Numbered from the stretch's first letter, positions 16,058-29,611 are shown. The stretch is DNA of 61,000 nt from Neocallimastix lanati (nom. inval.) (GCA_016946835.1 JACVTC010000195.1:124001-185000), one strand, 5' to 3'. Numbers and translations: made by a program. The notes: generated by a model from the letters alone, not told the origin.

Positions 16058-16828
16058 CTATAGTTTGGAGGAGATTGGAAGTTCATTGGTTTTATAACCA
16101 TAGTTGCACATTTTTTCAATACCAAAAGTCATTTCATTTAAATTAGCCCATTTGTGTACTTTTTTTAATAATTTTTCTAAAAATTTTTTTGCACTTGGAG
16201 CAATGAGAACAACATCATCAGTAAAGAGTCCACCACAACACTTTTTTCTTCCAATATTAACACCATACTTTTTACAGTCATTTAATATATCATTGATGAA
16301 TAAATTGAATAAGATCGGAGATAATGGACAACCTTGACGAACACCTCTTTTAATAGGAAATTCATTTGATAACATTGAAGCAAATCGAGCACGTGCTTTA
16401 GATGAAGTATATAAATTACATAAAAAATCAAAACATTTACCACGTACTCCATAATGATATAATTTAGTAAGAATGTTAAAAATAGGAACTGAATCATAAG
16501 CTTTTTTAAGATCTAAAAAGGCTAAATATGTGAATTTTCCTTGAAATTTTCTTCTTTGGCAAATTTCTTTAAGGGAAATGAATAAACTAATGCATTCTTC
16601 ACGGTTGCGATAACCAAATTGTTCAGGTCTAATGAAATTGTGTGAGAGTGCGTAAGTAGATATTCTATCTGTTATAATTTTTGAAATGATTTTCAATCCA
16701 ACATTAATGAGAGAAATACCTCGATAATTACTACAATCTGATACGTCACCTTTCCAAGGGATTGATAGAATAGAAGCAGAGTTCCATTTTTTAGGAAAAG
16801 ACCCATTCCATATTTTATTAAAAATCAA
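16058..16828 (-). pseudogene. LINE reverse transcriptase domain
   Basis: 256 residues holding the core RT motifs in order: NYRGISLIN (motif 2a/3 region), FLDLKKAYDSV (motif A, catalytic Asp), RQGCPLSPILFNLFIND (motif B) and LFTDDVVLIAP (motif C). Motif C has TDD where LINEs usually have ADD, with both catalytic aspartates kept. Flanking pieces lie in other frames, so the element is not autonomous. No endonuclease domain is visible upstream. Confidence 0.85.
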
Positions 16829-16843
16829 TTTAAGACACTTTCT

Positions 16844-17026
16844 TTATTTTAAAAAATAATTACCAATTTTTACTATATTAGCCTTAAATCTAGCAGAACG
16901 AAATTTGCTCTTTGTTTTCTTGATTAATTTACAAAGTTTTTCATATTTATTAAATTGTTCAAGGTAATTATCAACATTTTCACAGTGAAAGTAAGGCTTA
17001 ATATTTCGAAATGCAATGTTTTTCAT
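16844..17026 (-). pseudogene. LINE ORF2 pre-RT fragment
   Basis: Open piece of 60 codons, basic, just upstream of the RT domain in a different frame. Assigned by position only. Confidence 0.35.
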
Positions 17027-17099
17027 GAGACAGTTTTTTAATGTAATAAGGACAATGAAAAGCAGAAATAAAATATTATATATTATAAAAGTTATAAAA

Positions 17100-17220
17100 G
17101 TGGGTTAGAAGTAATTAATAGCCTCTAACTTTTCCCATTCATCGATGATAACAGAGTCCATTATTGGGATTAATAATTTTAGTATTGATGCCACCAACTA
17201 AATCTGTATCAGATAAGTAA
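17100..17220 (-). other. Coding-like remnant
   Basis: A patch of balanced composition that reads open in two minus frames (LSDTDLVGGINTKIINPN, or MDSVIIDEWEKLEAINYF then stop). It may belong to the LINE or to a lost gene. Confidence 0.25.
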
Positions 17221-17802
17221 AATTTCCATTAAATATAAATTTTTAATAAAAAATTTTTATAAAAACTATTTAAAAAACTAATACTTTTATATAAATTAAT
17301 AAAAACTACACCCTCCATATTATTTATAATAATTTATTATATTATATACAGTTTTAAATAAGATAGTAAATTTTATAACACATTTACATAACACAATAAA
17401 TTTAGAAAAAAAAAATTATTATTATTATTAAAATAAAAACTAAACGACTAATAATCGTTTATTTAAATTTTTTAAATTTTAAATTTTTATACAAATAATA
17501 TTATATATCTTCGATTCATATATTTTTTTTTCTTTTTTTTTTTTTTTTTTGTTTTTAAAATAAAAAAAAAATATTAATTTTTTTATTTTATTATTACAAA
17601 AAATCAATTTTTATATTATTATTTTTTTTTTTAATATTTTATTTTTCTTAATATTTTTAATGATTATCGTGATAAAATTTTTTTTTATTTATAAAAAATT
17701 TTTTTAAAAATTTATCTATTTACGTCATATTAAATAATACTTAAATTTCTTTTAATAAAATTAATTAAAGAATTTATATTCTTAAAATATTAGAATTTAC
17801 AC
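17221..17802. other. AT-rich 3' flank
   Basis: Low-complexity A/T runs downstream of the 17803-18642 gene; nothing recognised. Confidence 0.6.
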
Positions 17803-18642
17803 TTAAACCATAGTAATTTGAGTACGAACACTTTGTACATAACCATTATTACGCTTTGATTTCTTAACCCAAAGGAAGATTCCAGCAGAAGAAAGGGCAG
17901 CAGCTCCAGCTATACCAAGAGCAGCATTAGTACCAGTAGATGATTCTTCTTCATCAGCTGAATTTTCAGCTTCTGCGTTAACATCATTATTGTTAACATT
18001 AGCACTGTCTGATGTATCATTAGCATTAGTTTCTCCATAATCATCAGAACCTTCACCATTAGCATTAGTATCATCAGTATCAGCAATAACATTATCACCA
18101 CTAACACTAGCGTTTTCAATGTTATCAGCTGGTACTTGAGCATTATCAATGTTGTTAATACTATCATCATTACCATAATCATCTGAACCTTCTCCGGCAT
18201 CTTCATTACTTGGAGTATTATCTGATCCACTTACACTATCATTACTAGTGCTATCATTACCAGTGCTATCAGTTACTGGTGGAACTTCAGAATCAACAGA
18301 TGGAAAGTCTGGAATACTATCATTTTGTGTTTGATCAGAAGTATTATCAGTAACTGGAGTATTTGGGAATGATGGTGGAACTACTGGAGTATCATTTGAA
18401 GTATTTGGGAAGGATGGTGGTACTATTGGAGTATCATTTGAGGTATTTGGGAATGATGGAGGAACAATTGGATTTTCTAATGGAGCTTCATTATGATCAA
18501 TATCTGGTTCAGAACTTTCACCGAAACCAGCATCAAAGCCAGAATTGGCAACATCATTTCCTTCAAAATCGGAAACTTCTAAGTTGTTAGCAAGAGTTAA
18601 AGATAAAGCAGATAATAAAAATAAAGCGTTGTAGTATTTCAT
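17803..18642 (-). CDS. Secreted or membrane-anchored acidic Ser/Asn/Asp-rich protein
   Basis: 279 residues. It starts with a clear signal peptide (MKYYNALFLLSALSLTLA). Then come three near-identical proline-rich repeats (PIVPPSFPNTSND type, about residues 58-95) and a low-complexity Asp/Asn/Ser-rich region with two GEGSDDYG motifs. A single transmembrane segment (about 240-260, ALGIAGAAALSSAGIFLW) is followed by a basic tail with VKKSKR. This predicts a type I cell-surface protein with an extended, probably glycosylated, acidic stalk. The ATG has A at -3 and is preceded by AT-rich leader. I recognise no catalytic domain. A cell-wall or adhesion role is plausible but inferred. No introns seen. 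Confidence 0.85.
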   Translation of the reverse strand: MKYYNALFLLSALSLTLANNLEVSDFEGNDVANSGFDAGFGESSEPDIDHNEAPLENPIVPPSFPNTSNDTPIVPPSFPNTSNDTPVVPPSFPNTPVTDNTSDQTQNDSIPDFPSVDSEVPPVTDSTGNDSTSNDSVSGSDNTPSNEDAGEGSDDYGNDDSINNIDNAQVPADNIENASVSGDNVIADTDDTNANGEGSDDYGETNANDTSDSANVNNNDVNAEAENSADEEESSTGTNAALGIAGAAALSSAGIFLWVKKSKRNNGYVQSVRTQITMV

Positions 18643-20123
18643 TTTGGTTTATTTTATTAATAAAAAATATAAAAAAAAATATTATTATATTTAAATTATT
18701 TAATGGTTTTTGCGTATGTTTGAAATAAAATTAGTTTATATTATTCTTTTTCTTTTCTTTTTTTTTTTATTAAACGATTATTTTTGCTTTTGCGATATTA
18801 ATATTAAACAATTATATATATATACACTATACTCTAATTATGTAAAAAATATAATATATATATATACAATTATAAATTGATATTTATAAATATGCGACTC
18901 GCTTATATAGTATTATATACTAAATTTTCTTTTAAAAAAAAAAACAAAAAAAATTATTATATTATTTCGAAAATATATATTTTTTATCTTTAATGAAAAT
19001 TTTGAAATAAAAAAAAAAAAGAAAATGAAGGAAAAAACAAAAACGTTTTATATAAAAAAAAATATATATATATATATATATTTATAATAAAATATATTAG
19101 TTTCTATTTATTACTATTGATACTAAATATATTCATAATTATAAAAAATATATACTTTTGAATATAATAAAAAAATAATTAATAACATATAATATATAAA
19201 ATATAAAAATTTAAAAAAATTTAAATTATTAAGAAAACATGACTAAAGAATAGATATAAATTTAATAGTTAATATTTAATAATCAATAAGAATAAACAAT
19301 AATAATATATTACAATATATTATGTTATAAATATTTAATATATTTATATATATTTATATTTTTTTTTTTTTTTGATTTCAATACAATATTTAGAAAAGAG
19401 GATTACAAAAAAAAAAAAAAGTATATATGTAAATTTAAATAAATTCTAAATATTATCTATTATCTAATATTTAATATTTGTTTTAATTATTTAACATTTT
19501 AATAATTATTTAATACTTAATCTTCATCTAATATATTGTTAATATATAAAAAATATATGAAACAGATGAAATTTTAATTTAGAATTTTTATATTTTATTC
19601 ATGTTTTAATGCATTATATGTATTAATTTAATATAAAATTTAATATTATTGTTATTATAAAATGAAAGTTTAAATAATAATTTTTTTGATATAAAAAAAA
19701 AAAATTTAAATATAAAAATTATAATCATTTTATTTTTAGAAATTAAAAGGTGATACAAATTTCAGTTTTATATTAATTTAGCATTTCATATCAATAAATA
19801 TATATAAATAGTACAATTTAATATATCTAGAATATATTATTTTATATTAAAAAAACGATACACATTTTTATTTATTCAAATTCTAATTATTATAAATATT
19901 GTTTATAATTATTTATTATTAGTTATTATTGTTTATTAATCAACCTAATATTTATTTATTTATTTATTTATTTGTTTATTTATTTACCACAAAAAATTAA
20001 AATTGATTTGAAGAAAGAGAGAGAGAAAAAAAAAAAAAAATTCTCAAATTATTAATAAAATATGTAACATCGATTTTAAATAGTTAACACACAAATGTGT
20101 AACAAAGGTAATAACAAATATTT

Positions 20124-20180
20124 GAAACGACGGCGACCTTTAGGATAAAAATTAATCATTACCAGTCGTTTTTTATCCTA
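20124..20180. other. Overlapping inverted repeats
   Basis: TAGGATAAAAA (20141) pairs with TTTTTTATCCTA (to 20180), and AAACGAC (20124) pairs with GTCGTTT (20165). The two stems compete. It stands out in a desert because of the GC-rich ACGACGGCGACC segment. Could be a structured RNA or chance. Confidence 0.35.
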
Positions 20181-20879
20181 TTAATATTATTTTGATTTAA
20201 GTATTACTAGGTTTAAGCATTATTTTATTTTCATCTGCCACTTTGATTACTATTATCATTTTTTATAATATTATATATATTTTTTTTATTTCTATACTAT
20301 TTTAAATATTAATTTAATTATTTCATTGACTTTTCTTTTCTAATGAAATCATATTATTATTAGAGTTTTTAACTTCTTTTATATCAGAGTTAACATTAAA
20401 ATACATAAAATGAATTAAAAGAAAAAAAAATTATTATAATCCATAAACTCAAAATAGTTTTTATTAATACATAAAAATTTATGTAATATAGAAACTGGTT
20501 ATTCTATAATTAATAATCATCATCTTAAAAAATTACAAATAATAATCATTAAAAATAAATTAAGATAAATTGAAAAGAATAATAAATTATTTATAATTTT
20601 TTTTTAGACTATTTATAATTATTAATATATATAATTCACTTTTATATGTATATATAAATTAAGCATTGATTATATATATATATCTATACTTTAAACATTA
20701 GTCAAAAATATTAAAATAGTATTATTTAAATTATTTAATTATCTAATCAATACAAAAAACATAAAAATTATGGTAAATTACTAATAAATTATTTATTATT
20801 TACAATAATTATCCATTAATTATTATTTATAATTATTTATGATTTAACTACTTTTTATTATTAATTCTATCTATATTTA

Positions 20880-21075
20880 TTATTTATTATTTATTATTTA
20901 TTATTATATTATTTATTATTTATTATTTATTATTTATTAATAAATACTCTTATTATTATTTATTATTTATTATTATTTATTATTTATTATTTATTATTTA
21001 TTATTTATTAACAAATACTCTTTTAATTCTTTTTATTATTTATTATTTATTATTTATTATTTATTATTTATTATC
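20880..21075. repeat. Heptamer repeat (TTATTTA)n
   Basis: Imperfect tandem array of TTATTTA/TTATTAT units in three blocks. Confidence 0.8.
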
Positions 21076-21819
21076 AATTAATTGTTTATTGTTTATTTAT
21101 TTATTCAAGCATGCTTTTTGTTTATTATGAAATAATTAATTATTCTCATTGTTTTAAATATATTATATAGAGTATAATTTCATGATAATATATTAAATGT
21201 ATCTGAATTAAATCAATTAGGGATCAACATTATTTATATTTATTTATTTATTTATTTGTCAATATAAGAGAAAATAAATATATTTAATTAGAGTAAAAAA
21301 GAAATAAAATAAAAATACACCTATCAATGTTACACAATTCTCGGTATATTTTCTTTTAAATAAAATTTAATTTATTTAAACCAAATAAAATTACAAAAAT
21401 TAATTTATTATAATGAATAAACAGTTTAAATTTTTTTTTATATTTATTAAGATTTAAGAATAGTCAACATTTGATAATGAACCTAATTATAAATTTTTTC
21501 TTATTATGTTAAAATTTGTTTAATTCTTTTAAATTAATTCAATAATAATTGTTAATTAATAATTATTAATCATTAATCATTAATCATTGTATAAATAATA
21601 ATAATGTTTTTTTTTTTTTGTATTATTTAAAGTTAATTATTATATATTTAATCATGCTAATTTTACTATAAAAATGTTTTTTTTTTTGTATTATTAAAAG
21701 TTAATTATTATATGCTAACTGCTTTTAATATAAGAGAACTTTTAAAAATAATTAAAAATATATATATTAAGAATATTAAATAAGTAAATATTACATGTTT
21801 AACAAGAATATAAAAATTT

Positions 21820-21854
<35 letters not shown>

Positions 21855-22543
21855 CGTTAATTGTCAAATTTTATCACAAGTCAGTTCTTTAAACATAAAT
21901 GGATAATAATTAATAATTTTAATAATTAATAATTTTAATAATGAAAAAAAAAAAAAAAATTTATTTTTAAATATATAAATATATATTTTATTGTTAAAAG
22001 GTTAAATATTATTATTTAATAATATTTAGTATTTAAAAAAAATACAATAAAATAATAAATGATAATTTTAAATCAAGAAAATAATATATATTAATTATTA
22101 ATTTTAATTTTATCTTTTTTTTTTTTTTTTTAAAGATTCAAAAAAAAAAAAATCTTTACATATAATAATATTATACATAAACGTTATATCTGTTAAATAT
22201 TTAAGAATATTATATATGAAAGGTATTGAATGTAGCAAAGGAGTACTTTTTGTTAATATTCAAATATAAAAAGTAAAATTGAAGACTAATAAATGAAAAA
22301 AGTGAAAATATATAAAATAAAGAATAAAAATAAATAAATAAATATTAAATAATAAAAAAAAATTATGATTATTAAATATCTAATAAAAGAATTTATGACT
22401 AATAAGTTTTAATTTATATAAAAAAAAATAAAAAAAAATAAAAATAAAAAAAAAAAAAAAGATTTTCTTTATTAAACTTTTTATTATTTATTTTCATGCT
22501 TTCCTTATGAAATAAATTAAATGAATGGAAAATTTAAACTTCC

Positions 22544-22578
<35 letters not shown>

Positions 22579-22622
22579 TTAATATAAAAAATAAATAAAA
22601 AAAAATAAAAAATAAAAAAATT

Positions 22623-22668
22623 CATTTTATGAAATTTTATAATTGATTTGATTTTAGTTTTAACAAAT
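22623..22668. repeat. 45-bp direct repeat, left copy
   Basis: CATTTTATGAAATTTTATAA and what follows, through TTTTAGTTTTAACAAA, recurs at 23206-23250. About 540 bp lie between. Could bound an old insertion; no coding supports that. Confidence 0.6.
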
Positions 22669-23114
22669 ATTTGATTAATATTTATCCTACATTATTAATT
22701 ATTTATTATTTATTATATATTAATTAATATTAAAACAATCATTAATTTAATATTCAATAATAAGATTCAATAATAATAGTATTTAATAATAATATTTAAT
22801 AATTATAATAATAATCAATAATAATAATAATCAATAATATTTAATAATAATATTTAGTGGCTTGTTAATTTAATAATCCTTTTTAATTTCATACTAAATA
22901 TTTTGAATTTATAAGAAATATTTTTAAAAAAAAAAAAAAAAAAAAAAAATTTAAAATATTCTCATATGCTTGTTTTAAATTAAATGCTTTTTAATAAAAA
23001 TTTTTTTATTATTTAATAAAATTTATGGATAGAATTAAAATTAAAATTAAAATTAAAATTAAATTTAAAATTTAAAATTTAAAATTTAAAATTTAACAAA
23101 TATATGCGTATACA

Positions 23115-23213
23115 ATGGACATCTACATTGATACCACAGAGAGAGATGATATTTTTACTCTATGGAATATTAGTAAAATGATTAATTCTTGCTTTCTATT
23201 TATCATTTTATGA
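23115..23213 (+). other. Small open frame or orphan exon
   Basis: MDIYIDTTERDDIFTLWNIS reads from an ATG in the only balanced patch of this desert, continuing 12 residues to a stop; a GTAAAA that could be a 5' splice site follows the codon for I19. No partner exon was found. It could be chance. Confidence 0.15.
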
Positions 23214-23250
23214 AATTTTATAATTGATTTGATTTTAGTTTTAACAAAAT
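23206..23250. repeat. 45-bp direct repeat, right copy
   Basis: Second copy of the repeat at 22623-22668. Confidence 0.6.
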
Positions 23251-23950
23251 TGATAAAGCATAAAAAAAATTATTCATGAATTTAATAATATTTTTTTATA
23301 ATATAATTTTATAAGAAAATATTATCTATATAATAAAAATAATATATAAAAAATAAATTCTAGGAAAAGATAAATATGTACAAACGAAAAACATAAAAAA
23401 AAATTTTTTTTTATATTTTCAACAATTTATGTAATGTATAATGTATTAAATATTATTGGTTAAAATAGTATTAAAAATTATAATAATTTAAAATCATAAT
23501 TAATAAAATAATAATTGAAAATTATAATAATAGTAATAATAATAATAATAATAATTAGTTTTATTTTCTTATGATTATAAATTATTAAATAATTATTAAA
23601 TAACAACAATTCTATTAAATTATTTTGTTTCACTTTTTTTTTTATTATTATTGTTACTAATCATGATGGTTTTCTACTTTTAATTATTAATTTAATATTT
23701 ATTAAAAAAATAATAATATTAATAATAAATAATAATAATAATAATAATAAAACATAATATTTATATTATATTAATTATTAGTGATGAATTAAAAAAAAAA
23801 AATTTTTTTTTTTTTGAAAATACATTAGGTTATTTCATTTCATGAATTATTTATTTAACAAAATAATTTAATATTAACTTATATAATAATAATAATTAGT
23901 AAAAATATATTTACTTCATTTAGTTTTATTTATAATTATTAAAATTATTA

Positions 23951-23986
<36 letters not shown>

Positions 23987-24011
23987 TTTATATTTCATAT
24001 TTCATATTTCA

Positions 24012-24051
<40 letters not shown>

Positions 24052-24056
24052 ATTTC

Positions 24057-26331
24057 TTATATATATTTATCATCTATGGTCCATTGATATTTTCGATTTG
24101 ATAATTGTATTTCCATTTTTACTTTCTTATTTTTTTTTTCTTTTTTTTCTTGTTTTTTTCTTGTTTTTTTTTCTTGTTTTTCCTTAAAGTTAACGTTAAA
24201 ATTACCATTAGCACCATGATTAATTAAATATTCTATGATGAAATCCTCTCCGTTGCGAATGGCTATATCTAAAGGCGCTAAGATTTCATTTTGTTTACTT
24301 TTACATTGAATATTAACATCCGCTCCATGTTCAATAAAACATTTGACTAAGGACAGGTTTCCATGATGACAAGCCATACCTAAAAGGGTATATTCTTCGT
24401 TAAACCTATTGGTATACTTGTCATTCATATGACCACCATGTTCAATGAAATATTTTAGAAAGACTTCATCTTCCTTTTCAAAAGCAATACTTAAAGGAGT
24501 ATAGATTTCATTATATTCATTCTTACATTTCACATTAACATTGGCACCATGCTCAATTAAATATTTCACTATGGATTCATGTCCATAGTCATAGGCGCTG
24601 ATTAATGGAGTATAAATTTTATTTTGTCTATCTTTACATTTACTATCAATATTTGCTCCATGTTCCACTAAATATTTTACTAAGGACATATTTCCTTTCT
24701 TACAGGCCACACTTAAAGGGGTAAATATTTCGTTAAACCTAGTGGTATACTTATCATTAATTCGACCACCATGTTCAATGATGTATTTTATTAAGGATTC
24801 ATCTTCATGGTGACAGGCAATACCTAAAGGGGTATAAATTTCATTATATCTTTTCTTACATTCAGTATTAATATCTGCTCCATGTTCCACTAAATATTTT
24901 ACTAAGGACAAATTTCCTTTCTCACAAGCCTTACCTAACGGAGTATATATTTCGTTAAGCCTAGTGGTAAACTTTTCATTAATTCGACCACCATGTTCAA
25001 TGATATATTTTATTAGGGATTCATCTTCCTTTTCAAAAGCAATACTTAGCGGAGTATATATTTTATTATATGCATTTTTACATTGCACATTAACATCGGC
25101 ACCATGTTCAATTAAATATTCCACTATGGAGGCTTTTCCATTGTAACAGGCACTTATTAAAGGGGTATCATAGATGACATCTTTGGATTCATGATCCTCA
25201 CGATACATCGTATGATTCGTTTGACTATATTCAGTATGAGATTTGTTGTTGACTGCTTTATAACTATTTTTAAGAACACTTTGAGAAGGGGGATAATCCA
25301 CGGTTCTTCTTTTTAATTGATAATTCACATCAGCACCATGTTCAATTAAAACTTTTACAGTGGATTCTTGCCCATATTTACAAGCAATCAATAGAGGGGT
25401 TTTATAGGAATTATCAGATAAAAATTCTACATTGATATCAGCGTCATGCTCTAACAAATATTTTATCAAGGAGTCATTTCCCTCGGCACAGGCCAAACAT
25501 AATTCAACATTAACATCAGCACCATGTTCTATCAAATATTTTACCGTGGATTCCATATTATTTTCAAAGGCATGACCTAAAGGTGTTTTAATCATACCAT
25601 AGATCAGACTTTTGTATTTAGAATTGACATTGGCACCATGGTCAATCAGATATTTTGCTAAAGAGGCATATCCGTTTTCACAAGCCAAAATTAAAGGTGT
25701 TTTCTTCAACCAAAAAAATGAATCTAATTTAGCATTGACATCAGCGCCATGTTCTATCAAATATTTTACAATAGATTCCATATTATTATCACAGGCGAAA
25801 CCTAAAGGTGTTTGAACGACATAATCACATTTATTTTTATATTTTGAATTGATATTAGCGCCATGGTCAATTAAATAGTTTGCTAAAGGCTCATTTCCAT
25901 TTTCACAAGCAATGATTAAGGGTGTTTTTCCCGACCAAAAATAAGATTTTATTTCATCATTGACATTGGCGCCATGTTCAATTAAATATGAAACAAGTGA
26001 TACATCACCATAGTCACATGCACTGCCTAAAGGTGTTTCTATTGAACCATGGAATTTTAATTTTGCGTCATTACTAGCTCCATTAATATTAGCACCATGT
26101 TCCACTAAGTATTTTACGACAGATTTGTTTCCCTTTTTACATGAAATAGTTAAGGGAGTTTTAATTGAACTTGAGGATAATAACTTAGCATTTATATTTG
26201 CACCATGCTCAACCAAATAGTAAACTAAAGCTTCATGTCCATATTGACAAGCAAGACTTAATGGGGTTTCCAACGATTTCAAATCCATATTATCATTATC
26301 ATCCATACTTTCACTACTATCTGAAATTGTA

Positions 26332-26362
<31 letters not shown>

Positions 26363-27674
26363 CTTTAATTTTGGCGGTCTCGCTGATATATGTTTTTAAA
26401 GGAATATTAACATCAGCCCCATATTCCACTAAATATCTGATCAGCGCTTCATTTCCGTTTCGACAGGCCACCGATAATAGAGTTTCAACAATTTTAATTT
26501 TTTTTCGACTAGGAAAATTCTTCTTTAAAATGAAATTGGTTTTTAGTTTCACATTAACATCTGCCCCACAGGCCATTAAAAATTTAGCAATGGCTATTTT
26601 CCCTCTTTCACAAGCAATACTTAATGGTGTTTCAATAGTTTCGTAATGGTATTCATCGTAAAATGTTCTTGAATAATAAAATTTTTTAAAAGTCATCGTT
26701 TTTATTTCAATATTACTATTAGCACCACATTCCATTAAATATTTTACAAGGGCTTCATTTCCCTTTTTACAAGCAATAGTTAAAGGGTATTCGTTCGTTT
26801 CTAAACCAAAGTGATAATCATATTCATGAAAATAATATTTCCTATTTGGGAATATCGAATATAAAAAAGAATTCATTTTTATTTCATCAAAGGTATCGCT
26901 ATACCTTACACATTTCAAATTAACTTTAGCTCCCAATTGAATTAAATGTTTTATCAACAAACTATTTCCTTTTTCACAGGCATCGATTAACGGAGTATGC
27001 CTACCATTATCACTTCTTTTATTTACATCAAACTTTGAATTAATTAGATAGTAGATAAGAAGATCTAATTCATAATTACAAGCGTCAATTATAAATTGAC
27101 TTGTGTTTCCTGGAGGCACAATGACAGTAATATATTTTAAAATAATATAATTCAATTCAGCCGGGGATAAAGGCTTCCTATATTTATAACAGTAACAAAA
27201 TTTTAAGATGCCCTCATTTTCAACAAGACCTAAATAGTTCAAAATGACATTTAATAATTTATTTTCTTTATTTCTCATTAATTTTTGAAGGAATAATGAA
27301 GAGAGAATGGTGTCATGGTCCTTTTTCTGAAGAATAAATGTCAAACTACCTGGTGAAATAGAATAATCTTTGTAAATTTCTAAAATAATATCATCAATTT
27401 TAAATTCAATACTGTTAATACGAAGTAAATGATTTAACAATTCCGAATTCCTGGTATCCAAAGCGAACGCACATAAACGAACATAGAGCTCTTTTTTATT
27501 CAACAATTCTATATTTCCATCTTGAAATAATTTATGATTTTCAATTGTTTTAAAAAGATTTTCTTCCTCTGAAAAGTTATCGTTATTTTTATATATTTTT
27601 AATATTCCTTTAATTGTATTTTTTATATTCTTTGTGAGAAAGAATGGATTTTCATTATTCGTTGAGAAGGCCAT
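24057..27674 (-). CDS. Long ankyrin-repeat protein
   Basis: About 1205 residues, intronless. Start set at the ATG encoding MAFSTNNENPF (27674); an upstream TTG three codons earlier is not a likely start. After about 200 residues without clear repeats, I count about 22 ankyrin repeats of the form TPL..AC..GN..LVKYLIEHGA(N/D)VN. Several are fused to inserts whose spacing alternates with IIEHGGRIN units, which suggests recent repeat duplication. A poly-Lys stretch near residue 430-445 comes from an A-rich homopolymer within the coding strand. The C terminus is Lys/Glu-rich and basic (KTRKKQEKKEKKNKK). Ankyrin arrays mediate protein binding; no enzymatic domain or transmembrane helix is visible, so the partner is unknown. 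Confidence 0.92.
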
Positions 27675-27710
27675 ATTTTTCAATTTATATATTTATATTG
27701 TTATATTATA

Positions 27711-27906
27711 TTATATTATATTATATTATATTATATTATATTATATTATATTATATTATATTATATTATATTATATTATATTATATTATATTATATTATA
27801 TTATATTATATTATATTATATTATATTATATTATATTATATTATATTATATTATATTATATTATATTATATTATATTATATTATATTATATTATATTATA
27901 TTATAT
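27711..27906. repeat. Pentanucleotide (TTATA)n repeat upstream of the ankyrin gene
   Basis: About 39 nearly perfect TTATA units beginning some 37 bp upstream of the ATG at 27674, so in the 5' UTR or core promoter. Each unit resembles a TATA element, so length variation could affect initiation. Confidence 0.95.
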
Positions 27907-28427
27907 TTATTTATTTATTTATTATTAATTATTTAATAAAAAAATATATATATATAATAAAACTGTTTTAAATTTTCATTTTTTTTTTAAAAAAAAAATT
28001 ATAAAATATTTGTTTGTAAATTCGTTAATGTATTCTTTTGACATTATATTTATTGCAAACTAAAAAACAATGATATTCTTTCTTTCTTTTTTATTTTTTA
28101 TGATATAAGAAAAAAATTAATAAAAAAAAAAAAAAAATTTTTTTTTTTATTTATTGCTGAATCATTTCTTTAATTTTTATGACTGAACCACTGCTATAAT
28201 TTTTTTTTATGTTAAATAATAATATTTGAGTTTAAACTCTATTTTATGATAATGATAAAGTCTATGAAGTATCCTTGACTATTTATTATTTCAAGATTAT
28301 ATATACATCTTTCTATCCTTCTATTTATTTTCTTTTCTTTCAATTAATCTTAAGTTATTTTTATTTTATTATATTTATTTTTTAATCAAATAAGATAGGA
28401 AAGACTTAGTTCAATCTGTTCCACATT

Positions 28428-28474
<47 letters not shown>

Positions 28475-28577
28475 TTTTCACTCTATTTTACTTATATAAT
28501 AAATGAAAAATGTAAATTACTACTTAAATAATAATGATTATAAAGAAAGAAAGAAAAATAAATATATATATATATAC

Positions 28578-28610
<33 letters not shown>

Positions 28611-29611
28611 TAGTAATAATTTTTAAAAAATTTATATATATATAAAATAGAAATAACTTTAAAAAATTATAATTTTACTATGAAGTATTGCTTTGTATAA
28701 TTTTTTTTATTTTTTATAAAAAAAAAATTAAATATAATTAAATAAAATTAAATAAAATAAAAGTAAAAAGAATAACTATTATATCATGAAGGCATAAAAT
28801 ATTTAATTTTTTATTTTTTTTTCTTATTTCTAAAATTATATTTAATTAAGATAGAAAATATCACAAAAAATAAAAAAAATAAAAATTAAGAAAAAAAAAA
28901 AGATTTTATATATTTTTTGTTTTTCTTTTATTTAAAAAAGAAAATATTTCATTTGTTACATTTCTAAAACTTCTAATATCTTAACTATATTCAATAATAT
29001 TTAAATTAAAATAAAATTTATATCACGTGGATAGAAATAAAAAAATATAATAATAAAAAAAATTAAAATATTCACTTTTTCTTATTACTATAAATGTGTG
29101 TGTATAATTTAATCACATATCCTCACTTTCAACATAATATTATTATCAATAATTAAATATTATTATTATTAAAGTAAATGTAAATTATTTTTTTATTTTT
29201 TTTTTTTAATTTTTTTTTATTAATAAAGAAAAATTGTAATCTACACAAATTATTATTGATTATAATGAGATAATGATTAGGTTTATCTTAATACATTGTT
29301 AAAAAATATGACTTAATATATTTATTATAAAAGAATTATTTTCAATAAATAATATAAATGAAATTTTATTATTTGTATTTGTATTTGTAATGTTTTATGC
29401 TTTTTTTTTTTTTTATGTTTTCTAATCTATTTAAATATTTAAATATAAAAATGAATTAATATATTAATATATACTTGATTATTATTGTTATATATAGTGT
29501 TTGTTATCTCTGTTATGTTATTTCTTTGATAGTTTTTTTTTTTTTTTTAAAATAAAATATATATATATATATTTTATTCCTATCTTAATGAATTTTGAGA
29601 GAGTAGCCTCT
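27907..29611. other. AT-rich spacer
   Basis: Holds a (TTTA)n repeat (about 28430-28480), poly-A and poly-T runs and (TA)n. No gene recognised. Confidence 0.6.

Larger units (their letters stand above)
15335..17026 (-). mobile_element. Decayed non-LTR (LINE) retrotransposon fragment
   Basis: Three minus-strand pieces in order make up an ORF2-like protein: a pre-RT piece (16844-17026), the reverse transcriptase domain (16058-16828), and post-RT pieces (15569-15904 and 15335-15470) ending in a CCHC knuckle. Frameshifts, stops and an AT low-complexity block (15478-15640) separate them. No endonuclease domain and no poly-A tail were recognised, so both ends are uncertain. Confidence 0.75.
18643..24056. 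other. 5.4 kb AT desert
   Basis: No convincing gene. Holds poly-A/poly-T runs, (TA)n, a TTATTTA heptamer repeat (about 20880-21075), the hairpin at 20124-20180, a 45-bp direct repeat (22623 and 23206), AAT repeats near 22545 and 23740, and one short coding-like patch at 23115. Confidence 0.6.

Noticed and set aside
20880-21075. CRISPR-like array
   Set aside because: Simple heptamer tandem repeat with no spacers; eukaryotic context.
27634-27936. Open frames of repeated Tyr-Ile-Leu residues on the plus strand
   Set aside because: Translation of the TTATA pentamer repeat upstream of the ankyrin gene.
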